Made by a program: the position numbers and the translations under genes. Below, piece after piece: positions 46,926 through 59,806 of a stretch of 64,000 bases of DNA. The number at the start of each line of letters is the position of its first letter. Positions within the stretch are counted from its first letter, which is position 1. The DNA comes from Annona cherimola (lineage: Eukaryota; Streptophyta; Magnoliopsida; Magnoliales; Annonaceae): NCBI GenBank assembly GCA_030490835.1, contig CM059971.1, forward strand, positions 102,428,095-102,492,094, in the 5' to 3' direction. Under the pieces are notes generated by a model, which saw only the letters and a list, made by a program, of their open reading frames with translations, had not been told where the DNA came from and did not search any database.

Positions 46926-48731
46926 CTAAAATTAAAAATCTAATCCACAAATTATATTGAAATTATTTATTTCAATTACAAATCAAGTTTCATTCAAATC
47001 AAATGGTTGTATGGATTACACTTGAAAATGGTATAAAATCAACATAATTAAATGATTTGATTTAAATGTAATTTTAAAATTTTATATTCAACATTTAAAT
47101 AATGTCCAGTATAAATAAATGATTATAGAAAGATTATCACATTCTAATGCATCAGCTGATAGATCTAAGTATTTTTCTTGATTATGTGCAAACAATACAT
47201 TTTAAAGTAAATATAACTTAAACAAGATTTTGATTGAATTTTTTAATATTTATAATAAAATAAATGATGTTCAGTCACATGACCGGTGAGATTTTCATTT
47301 TATAATTGATGCGGCCTCATTCGCGGTCAGCAACGCCTTAAGTAGGGTACTACCCCTAATATTTCCATTTTTAGTAATCGACAATATATCTAAAACGGAT
47401 CCTGGTTTAAATTTTTCATGTAACTTGATGTTTAGCATATTTTGATGATGAAATAAAAAAAAAAGTCAACTGTTCACATTGTTCAATATCATTAATTTTA
47501 TCCCAAGATTAAAAATTATCTAGATAAAAGGTGTGAGTGCCCTATATTTGCTTGAAAATATATATTCATATGTAATCAAAAAAAGATGTTTCAAAATATA
47601 ACAATATCTTATAAAATCATTATTTACATAGGAACAATTTTTAGATTTTTTAGATGTTGAAAATACAACATTAAAAGTAATATAAATTGAATAATTTTAT
47701 TATGTTGATTTTATACATTTTTAAAATGCAACTATATATATTAAACTTGGATGAAAGTAGGTCTCCTAGTTTAATGAATGATTTTAAATGTAGTGGGTGG
47801 ATGGACTGAATTTTTATCATCATTAAAATGAGCCAAAATACAAAAAAATTACATGAAAATTTTTGGTGTAACATAAAAGCAAAGACTATTCTGGCTAAAA
47901 ATGGGTAACTAAGTCCATATTTTCTTTTTTATATTGCTAAAAATTTGTGACCATGTCATTGTAACTAAGTTGCCAAAGGCTTTGTTAACAATTTTATAGT
48001 TATTACGATAAAATTAGCCAAGAGGAAAGCCGAAAATATGTTTTAGTATTATATTAAGATTAATGTTGGAGCTGAGCCAGCTTCCATTGTAATAGTTATA
48101 TTGTAACATTTATAACTAGCCCGATTGCGTGTGTATATACAGCGTTTAATTTGAACCAACATATACACTCATCAAAGTATGAATTTTTTTTTTAATTGGA
48201 TGTTCATATTACAACTTATTTTAGTCATTAAAATCAAGTAAAAGAGATAACGAACTCTCATTTATCATGTGAAAATACATCATACTTCCACTTATTTCAC
48301 ATGGGAGACAAAGCCTCCACAAATGCCTTATTGCCATACTAGAGAGAGAAATGTCATATTTCTACATTAAGAAAAGTCGAACATGAACAAGGAGCATCGT
48401 GACGTTTATCTGCAACATCAAAGATGATTTAAGGTTGGCAATGAAGAAAAAATGGGATACAAAATTAATTAGAAATTTTTGAAAAAGCAAATCATTGATG
48501 TGATAGAGATAATAATTATAAATAAAAAGAATAAAGTAAAATAGACAATATAGTTATCTAGAAAGATTTAAAAAATTAATTGAAATATGAAGATAATAAT
48601 AAAAAATAGAATAATTACATGATTAATATGTCATATTATATTCTTTAAGAAAGCTATGGCTTGATTAGAGCATTATAGAAACATAATGGAGGGTTTGGAT
48701 TGAAAGGAGAGACAATTGACATATAATATCC
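46926..48731. other. intergenic with two family D copies
   Basis: Direct core at about 47035-47190 and inverse core at about 47555-47705. No gene; the remainder is featureless AT-rich DNA. Confidence 0.5.
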
Positions 48732-48990
48732 GATGTGTTTGACAAACATAAATGCCCTTTGATCCGAAATTTTTCTTTTTATTAATTAGCCTATTTTTAA
48801 TCATTTTTTCACATTTTTCTATATAATTATTTTATTTTTCAATCATTCTTTTACGACTGTTTTATCTATTTTAATTTTATTTTTTTACTCATTATTATTA
48901 TATTTATCATATGAATTCATTCTTTCATTTTAAAAAATTTTATATCAAATATTTTTCCTTTGAAAAAATGGTCGAATAACAAACATACTC
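48732..48990. mobile_element. Tourist-like MITE, degenerate
   Basis: GATGTGTTTGACAAACAT at the left, body words TTTTTAATCATTTTTTCACA and TTTATCTATTTTAATTTTAT, and ACAAACATACTC at the right. Confidence 0.55.
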
Positions 48991-49326
48991 ATATGTCATT
49001 TCAGGTGCAGAAAATTAGAAAGAGTGGCCGACAAGAAAAATCGGTGGTAAGGGAAAAGTCATATATATCCAAGTATCCAAGGCCGTGAAATTCGCTTTTG
49101 ATTCGTCAGCCGCAGTGCGAATCGGTGAATTGCATTAGCAACTCTTTAATTTCTTTCATGCAGGGATCGAAAGGAAGAAATCCATAAATTCTCCAACCAA
49201 GAGACTCAAAAGCTAAAAGCTGACACAAAATTATTCCAAGTAATATCCGTATATTTAACATTGAACTTCTGTCTGATTACATACCAGTCAATTTTCTATG
49301 TATTGGACGTGATAAATAATTTTTTA

Positions 49327-49935
49327 AGCATGTGTTTGTTTATACCAAAAATTTTCAAGCTAATATTTTTTGCTCTCTATAATTATCCTATTCGTTAATT
49401 ATTTCTTTGCATATTCCTATACAATTATTCTAATTTTCAATCATTATACACAATTACTCATATAATTAATTAATTTATTTTAATTTTATTCTTTTTACTT
49501 TTCATCATTAATTTTTTTTGCATGTTCCTATAAAATTATTCTAATTTTTAATCATTTATACACAATTACTCATATAATTAATTAATTTATTTTAATTTTA
49601 TTCTCTTTACTTTTCATCATTAATTATTTCTTTGCATATTCCTATACAATTATTCTAATTTTTAATCATTTATACACAATTACTCATATAAATAATTTAT
49701 TTATTTTAATTTTATTCTCTTTACTTTTCATCATATCTATAATTATCCTATTTGTTAATTATTTCTTTGCATATTCCTATACAATTATTTTAATTTTCAA
49801 TCATTTATACACAATTACTCATATAATTAATTTATTTAGTTTAATTTTATTCTCTTGACTTTTCATCATCATCTATATTATATAGTATTATTTTCTCCTA
49901 GTTTAAAATTTTTTTATACCAAAAACTTTTCATCT
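49327..49935. mobile_element. Tourist-like MITE expanded by internal tandem repeats
   Basis: The left end AGCATGTGTTTGTTTATACC and the tail AAACTTTTCATCTCTTAC belong to the MITE family. The middle unit, about 111-135 bp and containing TTTGCATATTCCTATACAAT, is repeated four times (landmarks near 49409, 49520, 49634 and 49769). A piece resembling the true right end (TTATCACTTCTCAAACACAC) occurs at 50175-50194, so the element may be further interrupted. Confidence 0.65.
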
Positions 49936-51317
49936 CTTACAATTGGCTTTGTTTGAGATAAATCTACAAGGTATTTAAAGCTAAAGTGCTTTCTTTTTCT
50001 TACTCGAAGAAACCAAAGACGTTAGTTCTTCCCATCTTACAAATAAGAAAGTGGCACAACGAGCCCAACTAAACTAGCCTCATACGATCCAAAAGGCAAG
50101 TAGGGTAATTAGCCAAAGGATGAATAGCGAGACTTCGAGACTCGGTCCTCATGCCCTTCTTGTAATTAAAATTTTATCACTTCTCAAACACACTTTTGAA
50201 AAAATTTCAATGGGTTTCAAACCTTCCTCGACATAACGGAAAACAGAAACGGTTTCCCTACACAAATATAAATAAGTATAAATTGTCCTTAACCGAGAGT
50301 TCAGGTGAAGAAAATGTTCATAACCAAAAGATACGGAAGAAAGGAAAAACAAGAATTAGAGAATATGTGATTGGGTCTTAGAAATTCCAAAGTTCAACCC
50401 CCTCTCTACTTCCAAGTACTCCTAAATCTTGGGGCTTAGAAATTACAAGGTTCAACTTCCTCTCCCCGTTTCCAATTGCTCCAACAAATAAGCTAAACGC
50501 ATACCCCATAAGAAGCAGTGATATAGAACCCGTGCCTCACGAGGGCTGCCCCATGGGCGGCGCCCAAAGATATAATGCCTAGTTGTCACCACCAGGTCAG
50601 GGCTTAGGCCACGCTAGGAGTTATTGCATCAATTATTCTTACCATGCATGTCTTTTTCTTACTACATATAAGATGCATCTGTTAAGGTTAGTACATGCTC
50701 ATTTTTTCCTTTTTCATTTTAGGTGTGGAGGCGTGTAATACAAAAAGGTTACAATATTAGCCATTTATTTACCTCTTTTTTAATTATCGTGGCCCCTCAC
50801 TATTTTTGATAACTTTATAATTCTTTCGCCATTATTAATGATTTTAGTTATCTTCACTTGTTTTTATTGAAAAACCTATTTTATTTTGACGTTATTTTAT
50901 AATATTACTCAGCCTAAGCAAGCTTAATTTACCAAAGAGATTATCTTAATTTTCCTGCTATCTTAATTTATAAGATAAAGGCTAAAAGGAGACATTAAAC
51001 CTATGGGATTTTGACTTCCACTTCTCTCTATAGAGTCAGGCCTATAGGCGGTGTGGAGCAGAAGTGCTCTTCGCCTGTCCATGCAGGATAGTTCGATCAT
51101 ATATAGCATAAATTTATTAAAATAAAATTATATTATATAGCATATACAATATATCTTTTTTGATGGAAGCATATACAATATATCCAATACGTTCTATTGG
51201 TATTATGTATCACAATGGAACTAAAATGTAAATAAAATATATTTATATAGCTTATTTAGCTCGTACGGATGTAAATAAATCAATTAAATATTAACATATA
51301 AAAAATAAATGATTGCG
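49936..51317. other. intergenic
   Basis: No supported gene. Contains the stray MITE right end near 50175-50194 and a GC-richer patch at 50530-50630 that looks like an unidentified repeat. Confidence 0.45.
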
Positions 51318-51623
51318 CACTATAAGAATTTTGAGCATTAGCAATGAATTTTAGTAATGAAACTAATTCCGCTGCTGATAACCCATATTTTTAGCAACAA
51401 TTTTTCACAACATTGCTAAAGTATTAGATTTTTATTACTAAAATTTCATATTATTTCATATTTTGTAATGAAGTATATCTTTCGATGCTAAATTATTTCT
51501 CAACAGACCTTTAGCAATGAATTGGCAACCAACATGCATGGTTGCTAATTACTAAAATTATTCAGCAACCAAATGTTACTTTTTAGTAATGAATAAGTCT
51601 GTTGCTAAATCTTAATTGTAGTA
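51318..51623. mobile_element. CACTA-type MITE, about 306 bp
   Basis: Begins CACTATAAGAATTTTGAGC and ends GTTGCTAAATCTTAATTGTA followed by GTA, the degenerate inverse of a CACTACAA end. Internal TTAGCAATGAATT and GTTGCTAATTACT words repeat in both orientations, as in CACTA subterminal regions. Non-coding. Confidence 0.65.
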
Positions 51624-54600
51624 TGACTAAATTAAAAGACACTACGTGTAAAGATTTTCATTAAAAAGACCGGAACAAAAACATGTAAAATATACGTCAC
51701 TGTCATTTTCAGACACGCCCAGAATGTATTTCGATTATCTATCTCCACGTATACATGAAACGAGCCCTAGATAGTGCCAAGCCAGTCTCTTTTCGGAGTC
51801 TTTAATTTTATATCATGCTTTGCCCAAATATATAAAACTAGAAAGGAATGAGCCACAATGATTTCCAAGTTGGACGCATCTGGTGCAAGTCAGAGCTACA
51901 ACCGGTTGCAATATTGAAGTATTTCTCTCTCAGATACACATATAAGGTAAGCTGAGGAAATTAACTCGTAGTAGCTAGGCCCGCATGACCTGTTTCTCAC
52001 CTTATAGACCAGTCTAGCTCACTCTCATCTGCTTGCCTGCGTATCTCCAAATCTTACTGGCCTTGAAAATATTTCTATTGCTTGGACCGGAAAAGGAAAC
52101 TAGTGCGCAAATCAGTGGAACATATACATGCACTTGTATAGTCCAAAAAAAAACAGATAATATTGATAGAGAAAAAGAGAGAGACCAATCGAGCAGGGTT
52201 TTTGAGGTCCAATATCTTGTATCAACAAGGCAGTAATGCTGTACTAATTGCGCATGCGCACCAAGTCAAGGATTTTAATATGTCATGCTTTCCATCCTGA
52301 GAGACAAAAGCACAGCATCGAGAGGAATAATTTTAAATTAGAAAAGCCATCCACAAGTTCACACTACTCCATTTACAGTTTCAAAACTAAGATCATTCTG
52401 TACTTTACGAAGGGTTTTGAGTACTAGACACATACATATATAAATATATCAACAACCAACAAACGTGCATGTTGTCAAGGGCGTCAAATGCTCAATGCGT
52501 TCAGCTTTTATATATCATTGACTTCATCAGACTGCCCTCGTTTTTTCCACTGTCAAGTCCACCTTAAAATTGAAACGATTAGACTTTGTAGGTGGGATAT
52601 AAGACTGGCCGGGGCCATCTTGGGTTAATGTTCAAAGGTGGAGCAGAAATGGGTGGTCTCACTTTTTCTCCTCCATAATCATGATACGCTTTGTGGGCCA
52701 GCCAAAGGCTTGTCGTGATTGGATTTTTTGGTTATATTATATATTTGAAGATCATGACTTACCTAGGTTGTTGAATTAGGTGGCACATGATGATTCATTG
52801 GTATTCCATTCCTTGTATAAGTTTTTAATTCAAACCACCCGGGGGACCAGCATGCACATATCTATAAGATCTGATAAGGTTCGACATGACCTACCAACCA
52901 ACAATCCTTAATTGCCTCGCAATACTGGAATGGAGGAGCTAGCTAGCTATCTGGGTATATATTCTCTTGCATGCATGCTGTCGGATGGATAATAAGGTAG
53001 GACGTTATTATTTAATTCTCCAGAAGCAGTATATTTTTTTGGCCTTTTTGGTTCCTCCTACAGCTACTGGGCAAAGTTGCAAACCCGAAACATTGCTTAA
53101 GAGCCCTCCGCAGGTTTGACAATTTTTTTTCTAATTTTAAAAATCTCAATCTCAAATCTAGTGCTAAACCTGTTTTGATTGGGGTTAAAGTAAAAACTAA
53201 TATTTAACCTTATTTTTAAATATCGTCGCTAAGCTTTGACTACAATCTTAATTCTATCTCTAAGAATTAGTTGATAATAACTCAACACTAATTCCAAAGC
53301 TTCAACTCTAACCTTAGTAAACTGCAGCAAGTTCTAATGCAGATTAAGGTTAAAGTTGGGCTCGAAATTCAATTCAAATTTTATAATCCCTTTAAATCGC
53401 ATTCCGTGCCATCAAGGCAATCAATCAAGATCTCTCCTTCAATATCTCCCCTTCCAAATATGATTTGATTGTAGTGAGCACTATAGATCCTGAAAGCCCA
53501 CCAAACACAGCTATTCCCACAACTGAAAAATAAAGTAAGACAATAAATTAAAATTCAGCGACAAACGCTTTGCAGTTGCCCTCTTTGTTCATGAAAAAGT
53601 TTCCAAGACTGCCATTTACTGCGTCTGTCTCTCTGTTTTGCTAGATCTCCTGGCACAAGTGCTCCTGCCGCTGTTTTGGTTCCACTTGTTTTATTGCTCT
53701 TCTTTTCCCAGGCTTGCTTGGCACTGCACGTACACGTGCACTGCGTAGTGTAGTATATAAATAGTGTCCATATGAGTTTTATAAACTAGTCCTTTGAAGC
53801 GTGGCTCCACATCCCTTTGTCCCCGTGGCAGCCAGAGCGAGATCCGATCGAGTGGCATTCCCTGCATGCCATGTATGCTTCCGTCATTTTTGACTTTTGA
53901 TTTTGACCACTTATACTACTACAGCACAGCACTGCTCTTGCTATTCCACATCTTTTTTTCTTTTTTTTTTTTTCTTTTTTTTTGATTCTATATTCCACAT
54001 CTTTTTTAATGCGCACAGGATCACCCAGAAATCTTAACACCTGTACGTTGTCCATTCCATAGGCTTCTTTACATTCATGTAACTATAAAAAAAAATTTGA
54101 ACTCTCCAAATTTCAACCCCAAATCACCTGTAAGTTTTAACTTGTGCAACGTATAAAAGCCAAATCTTGGTTCGTATCCATACGCCCGCTGCGGAGCCCC
54201 TGGTGAACCCATGATTTGTTGACTACCTTTTTTTTTACGTAAGGCTGCCATAATTTTGATTTGGCTTGGGAGGTGTTAATTGAAAAGGCAAAAGTCATCC
54301 AAATTAAAATGAATATCGACATAAGTCAAGAGCCCCAATCAACTTATGCAAGTAATTTTTTTTTTTAATTCAAAATATGTATATATCTCCAAGCCAACCC
54401 TGACAGTTATAGGAAGTCCCAACTACTTGCTGTTTTCTTTTTTCATCGAAAAAAAAAAAACTTGCTGTTGACAATAACAAAAGGTCATAAACATGAAAGA
54501 TAAGCCAACATCATAAACCTAAGCCGACCAAAGATGAAGTAATAGTTTGAAGGCAATGGATCAGCTATCACATGAACATTCCAGATTAGTTCGAAATTAG

Positions 54601-55851
54601 GCCAAAAGAGTTGCTTATCGATATTAGTCTAGATTGCCCATGCTAATATAGTACCATAAAAAAGAAAAAAGTCTAGATTATCCGCACGATGCTATATATT
54701 ATTACTTCAACTATTGGTCTTGATTCCAATGCACTCGGCCCACTTCAAAAATCTACCAATAGTTGGGCCAAATCAACAGTAATAATTAATAGATGGCTCA
54801 GTCAATGCATAATCAAGGGAATCAAACAACGAGCAGATTGAAAAAAAAAAAAAAAAAATCATTTATGAAGCAGCAGTGTAGATTCGATCCACTAGAAAAG
54901 AGCAGATGTTGCATGCCACAATCAATGGTATCCGCACAGGGTGGAACAAAAACCCATTTAGGTCGACGGTGCAGATGAAATATTTTTCCTAGGTAAAACA
55001 GATCATGACCCATTCCTTGAACAGTTCAAATCATGCAAAAATTCAAGAATTTCTACAAATTCAAGTTGCTATAGTATTATTTTTATAAATAAATAAATAA
55101 AAAAAGTTGCTACAGTAGACTCAGAAAGTTGGATAAATTGCATGGTCACGTAGATAGCATGGTAACGCCAAAGCATCCGTGGACAGTTGATGAATGTACG
55201 TTATACATGGATACGTGGGCCGTTAGATCTACAACAACATCCAGCATACCACACATATCAAGTTTTGCATGGCACATTGAACGAACGGATCAGATCAAGA
55301 GTCATTAACCCCTCTTGAATTGCTAACGTGAATCTTTGACTTGTTGACTTTGACGTGTGGACTGATTGAGAGAATGTGGGTTCGAATTGTAGTTGGGGTA
55401 GAAGATAAATGAATAATTTTTTTGGCCATGGAAAAATGAATGAGAGAGTAAAGGTGGCGGGCACTGCCATATTTGACAGGCAGATAGAGATATTTTGTGG
55501 TTTAATGTACTATGTCAATTATTGTATTTTAGAAAGATTAATTTGGTGGATTATTTATTGTGGAATTTACTTTATGAATTATTTATTGTTGACTTTTTAG
55601 TGGTATTTGTTGATTTTTTGAATGGAAGAGAAATTTGTTAAAGACCAAATCCATGATTTAATCATGAATGCTGGAAAATATTTTATTGGTTTGATTTTCT
55701 AATCCTTTCGATCATAAAAGATGGAATTACTTAATAATTTAAGAATATAAATTAAAATATTTTGGTGAGTTGTTTATTGTGGGTTGTTAATATTCATATT
55801 GTTACTCTAACTCAAAAAAATATTTGCATTGTTGCTTAGAAAAATATGCAA
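51624..55851. other. long intergenic stretch without a supported gene
   Basis: Mixed composition with T-rich and A-rich tracts (53950-53985, 54840-54858). Open frames at 53786-54055 and elsewhere are low-complexity or overlap on both strands. I recognise no domain and none of the MITE families. Confidence 0.5.
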
Positions 55852-56118
55852 AAATGTTGGTAGGGAAGTTTTTGAAGTTGATAAGATAATAACGTGATAT
55901 GATAAGGGTAATAAAATGAGTAAAATGAATAAAGTTAAAATAGATAAAGTAATAATATAGAAAGATTTAAAGAAATAATTATAAAGTAGGACAGTAGTAT
56001 TGAAAAGTATCTAGAAAAATTGTGAAAAAAAATATTATTTTTCTGGTTCACCAAAAAATATCCTAAATAAATATAAAATAATAAACTTTTTAAATCACAT
56101 CTCTTTCCAAATAAACTT
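55852..56118. mobile_element. Tourist-like MITE, degenerate
   Basis: The interior GTTAAAATAGATAAAGTAAT, with AGATTTAAAGAAATAATTAT and TCTCTTTCCAAATAAACTTA at the right, matches the family; the left end near GGTAGGGAAG is weak. Confidence 0.45.
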
Positions 56119-56560
56119 ATGAAAGCGACCAACATTTAGACATGTAATGCTCGATCATTTTATTTTTCTAATCTTTTTCACATTTTTTCCAATTAATTCT
56201 CTGGGCACGCTTTAAACGTAGGGACACATATTAGAACGGTGTGCAAATTGTTGTGCGGCAACAGTTTGGAGTCTTGGTTAGTATGCTAACCATTATGCTA
56301 ATCAACAGATACAATTATCGCCGCACAATAGTCTGCGAATTGTCCTAATCTGCATTCTAAACTTAGTACATGACAATTAAAGGCAAGTAAGTGATCGGAT
56401 ATAATTAAAAAATAACATGAAAATAAAATGATATCAGTATTGCGGGGATATTGCCCAGCTATAATTTAGTAAATAAAAATAAAATAATAAACTTTTATAA
56501 TCTCATTTGTTTCCAAGTAAACCTATGTGAGTGATCGAGTATGAACGAAACCAATGAACG
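56055..56560. repeat. direct repeat pair of about 100 bp upstream of the GDSL gene
   Basis: 56055-56150 and 56455-56580 share AAAATAATAAACTTTT, then TTTCCAAATAAAC or TTTCCAAGTAAAC, then TTTAGACATGTAATGCTC or TTTAGACGTGTAACGCTC. The second copy carries a short insertion. The spacing is about 400 bp. Confidence 0.6.
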
Positions 56561-56930
56561 GTTTAGACGTGTAACGCTCAATCGTGCATATACACATATA
56601 TGCCTGCTTTATGGCACCTGCAGATGCATGTGGCGTTTGCTTCCTTCATCAGTTTCAGGCCTGCACTTATCCACGATGACGGCAGATTGCGGGCATCTGA
56701 AACAAATTCGGCACGATGATTGTGAACTGCTTGAGCGTTGGGAACAAGCTTCTCTACATTCCGTTTGTCACGTTGCATGATATAGCAAATCCATCACCCA
56801 AAACCTGCTAAACAACAAAAGCTTATAAGCAAAAGGGATGTCTAAAAGCAAGATATCCAGGACTGTTCTCAATTTAGCCGTTGCAAAAGTGACAATGCTT
56901 ATCCTTGTCCTAGTGTTTAATTCACCACCT

Positions 56931-56938
56931 TATATATA
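56931..56938 (+). promoter_or_regulatory. TATA box of the GDSL gene
   Basis: TATATATA lies 48 bases upstream of the start codon, at a distance fitting a short leader. Confidence 0.6.
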
Positions 56939-56985
56939 CAGTCTGATTGCTGGATTGATAGTTTTAGTTAACTTTTAATAGAGAG

Positions 56986-58900
56986 ATGGAAAAATCAAGT
57001 CCCAGGGATGTATTGGCCGCTACCCAATTGTCCCATTGGGTTTTAGCCATCGTCGTTTTCTTTCTGTGCTCGATGGAAGCAGTGGGCTCCAATCAAGTCC
57101 CGGCCATTTTTGTGTTCGGGGACTCGTTGGTTGATGATGGAAACAACAATTTCCTGGACTCGCTTGCCAGAGCTAACTACTTCCCTTATGGGGTTGACTA
57201 CTACCAGGGGGCCACTGGAAGATTCTGCAACGGAAAAACAGTAGTTGATTGGATCGGTATGATTTTTATTATTAAAAAAAAAAATTCCATTTTTTGCGTT
57301 TGAATAACATTCAATTGGCCGGACGGACCTTGAAAATACTGTTCAAGTTGTAGCAATTAATGTTTTTGTTTCTGGATGCTATCGAGTCTCAAATTGACAG
57401 GCTGAGTGATCAAGCATTGGCGATACAACGGCATGAAGATATCATGGCAAAAGCAAAATAATGCAAGTAGCAAACAAATTTTCTTTAAGAAAAATATTCG
57501 GAGGATCAGGGCCTTTTTTGTTTTAACTTTGTTCGGTCTATCCTTGTTTTTTGTCTTTTGGGTTTTTGAGACTTGAAGCTCTGAAACTTTTTATTTTATT
57601 TTTCTGAAGTTGAAGCTCTGAACTTTTTAAAGATGGACTAAACTGGGGTTTGAATGAGCAGGGGATCTTTTAGGGCTGCCCAGCCCTCCACCATACGCAG
57701 ATCCTCAAACAAATGGAAGAAGAATTCTTGGAGGAGTTAATTATGCTTCTGCGGCTGCCGGCATCCTCGATGAAACTGGCACCCATTTTGTATGTAATCT
57801 ACTCTTATCTTAACTCTTTTTTTTTTTCAAGTATCTTTCTTAACTAATTAATTAAGCATATATACTCACTTTTCCTCTCTGAAGAAGCGTTTTGAATGGA
57901 GTGGCAGTGGAGTATTGCACTGGCAAAACGATGTTGCAGCATGAACAATTAAATAGGACAATTTTTTACGACTGCTTGTTTGCATCCTTGATTGTAGGGG
58001 GATCGTTTCACCTTAAATCAGCAAGTGCTGAACTTCGAGAACACCTTCAATGACTTGAGGAATCAGATGGACGCGAGGACTTTGAGCACGTTCCTTGCCA
58101 AGTCTATGGTATTCCTGATCTTCGGCGGTAATGACTACATCAACAACTATCTCCTACCAAACATGTATCCCTTCAGCTATAGATACAATCCCCAACAATT
58201 TGCCGATCTTCTCATTAACCACTACACCCGTCAACTACTGGTAAACTTATCATACAAACATCATTGATCAAGATTTACCCACTATGCTATGAAACTTCGG
58301 AGGTAATAGTTTGTGGTTCCTTCTTTGCAGGCACTGCATAGCTTAGGGTTGAGGAAGTTCTTCATAGGAGGAGTGGCACCCCTTGGCTGTATCCCTAACC
58401 AACTGGCAACTGGCGCCCATGATCCGGGTCGGTGCGTCGACAGTGTTAATCAGATGGTTGGGCCATTCAATGTAGGGCTGAAAGCACTAGTGGATCAGCT
58501 GAACCACAACCACCCAGGAGCCATCTTCGCCTATGCCAACACTTACGTCGCCTTTGCTGACATTCTCAACAACCCAGCTCCATATGGTGAGTTAAAAATG
58601 TAACAGCACAGAGAACAGATTTTTCTTTTTTAATGACTATGATGATGAATAGCTGAAAGAAAGGGTTGCTGTAATACAGGGTTTAGCGTATGGGACAAAG
58701 GTTGCTGTGGGCTAGGACGGAACCAGGGAGAAATTACATGCTTGCCTATGGCAATGCCCTGCATGGATAGGAACCGCTACATCTTCTGGGATGCCTTCCA
58801 TCCAACCCAAGCTGCAAACAGAATCCTAGCTCAAAGGGCATTCTATGGCCCTCCGTCCGACTGCTACCCCGTGAATGTGCAACAGATGTCCTTCTTGTAA
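56986..58900 (+). CDS. GDSL esterase/lipase, secreted
   Basis: Serine hydrolase of the plant SGNH/GDSL family, predicted to enter the secretory pathway. Exons are 56986-57256, 57662-57789, 57998-58240, 58331-58586 and 58680-58900; phases agree and the sum is 1119 nt (372 residues, normal length; five exons are typical). A hydrophobic signal peptide covers about residues 15-34. The catalytic set is complete: FGDSL with Ser47, GGVNYASAAAG with Gly115, GGND with Asn178, and WDAFHPT with Asp337 and His340. The C terminus DKGCCGLGR and DCYPVN match the At1g71250/At5g08460 group. Substrate is unknown; cuticle or lipid esters are possible by family. The start is the first ATG after a TATA box and precedes the signal peptide. 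Confidence 0.97.
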
Positions 58901-59806
58901 CTGTGCGTGCCCTTAAACACACCCACAAGCTTTGGACGCAACGAATCAATAGTAATCTCAACTTAAAGCTCTCCATTCACTCCTAAATGGTTTCCACCGT
59001 CAGATTTCCGCATTGTATTCAACTCCTGGCTACGCGATTTACCAACATGGGGATAGAGCATTCTCACATAGTTTTGTGATTGTTCAACCGGAGTGTGCAT
59101 GCAACTCTATTTCAAAAATACCAACAGCCAAAAAAGTCGATTCGAACGACTCAATATTGTCAGGGACCCAACGCACTACCAACCTATTCTTGAATTATGC
59201 GGAAAACGATACACAGACAAAAATAGTCAACAGGCATGACCGTTGACAGGACGCTTGTTTCTTGTTCCTGCCTGGGGTAATAATGATTGCAACTATAAAA
59301 TAACAAAAAAAAAAAATTGGGTGCAACTCTGCGAGAGGGTTGCTATTCCATAAACTGCTGCTCATTTTTCTGTGCATTAGCATAGATCCATGCACCTCAG
59401 GTTCAAACATCTGCCAGTGTGTCCCAAACTCCTGCAAGCTGGATTGAGACCTGCCATGTACAAGCAAAGCTATGGCTTCACCGTAAGCGTGTGTTTTGAA
59501 TCCCTCCATTTGATGCTTCAATTCCTCTCAACTGGTTACACTGCATTGTTACATTGTTTGAATAATTAAGACTTGCCAACTGAAATGGTTGAAAGAGAGC
59601 CAACCCTTAAATGTGTACATGAAATGCCACTTGAACTACTTCCAATCTCCCCAAAAAAAGGATCCAGAAAATTGCTAAGCTTTGTGCGTAAAGTAAAAAT
59701 AGCCAATAGTTCAAGATGACCAAGGAGCGTCTAGGAAGTCTTAATTTTGCCTGCAATCATTTTCTATCATTATTAATTACTTCACTGCACAATTGACAAG
59801 TTTTAA
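58901..59806. other. 3' flank of the GDSL gene
   Basis: Probable 3' untranslated region, then unique-looking intergenic DNA. The opposing open frames here have no recognised motif. Confidence 0.5.

Noticed and set aside
49340..49900. CRISPR-like array
   Set aside because: Units are long, contiguous and AT-rich without distinct spacers, in a plant nuclear context; it is a tandem repeat inside a MITE.
53786..54055. Frame with a Lys-rich run and Cys residues
   Set aside because: The Lys run is an A-rich tract read in frame; no domain, no conservation signal, and an antisense frame of similar quality exists.
56541..56780. Frame of 79 codons upstream of the GDSL gene
   Set aside because: No known domain, an overlapping antisense frame, and part of it lies in the repeated segment.
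59013..59521. Frames downstream of the GDSL stop codon
   Set aside because: Opposing and overlapping, no motif, in the probable 3' untranslated region and flank.
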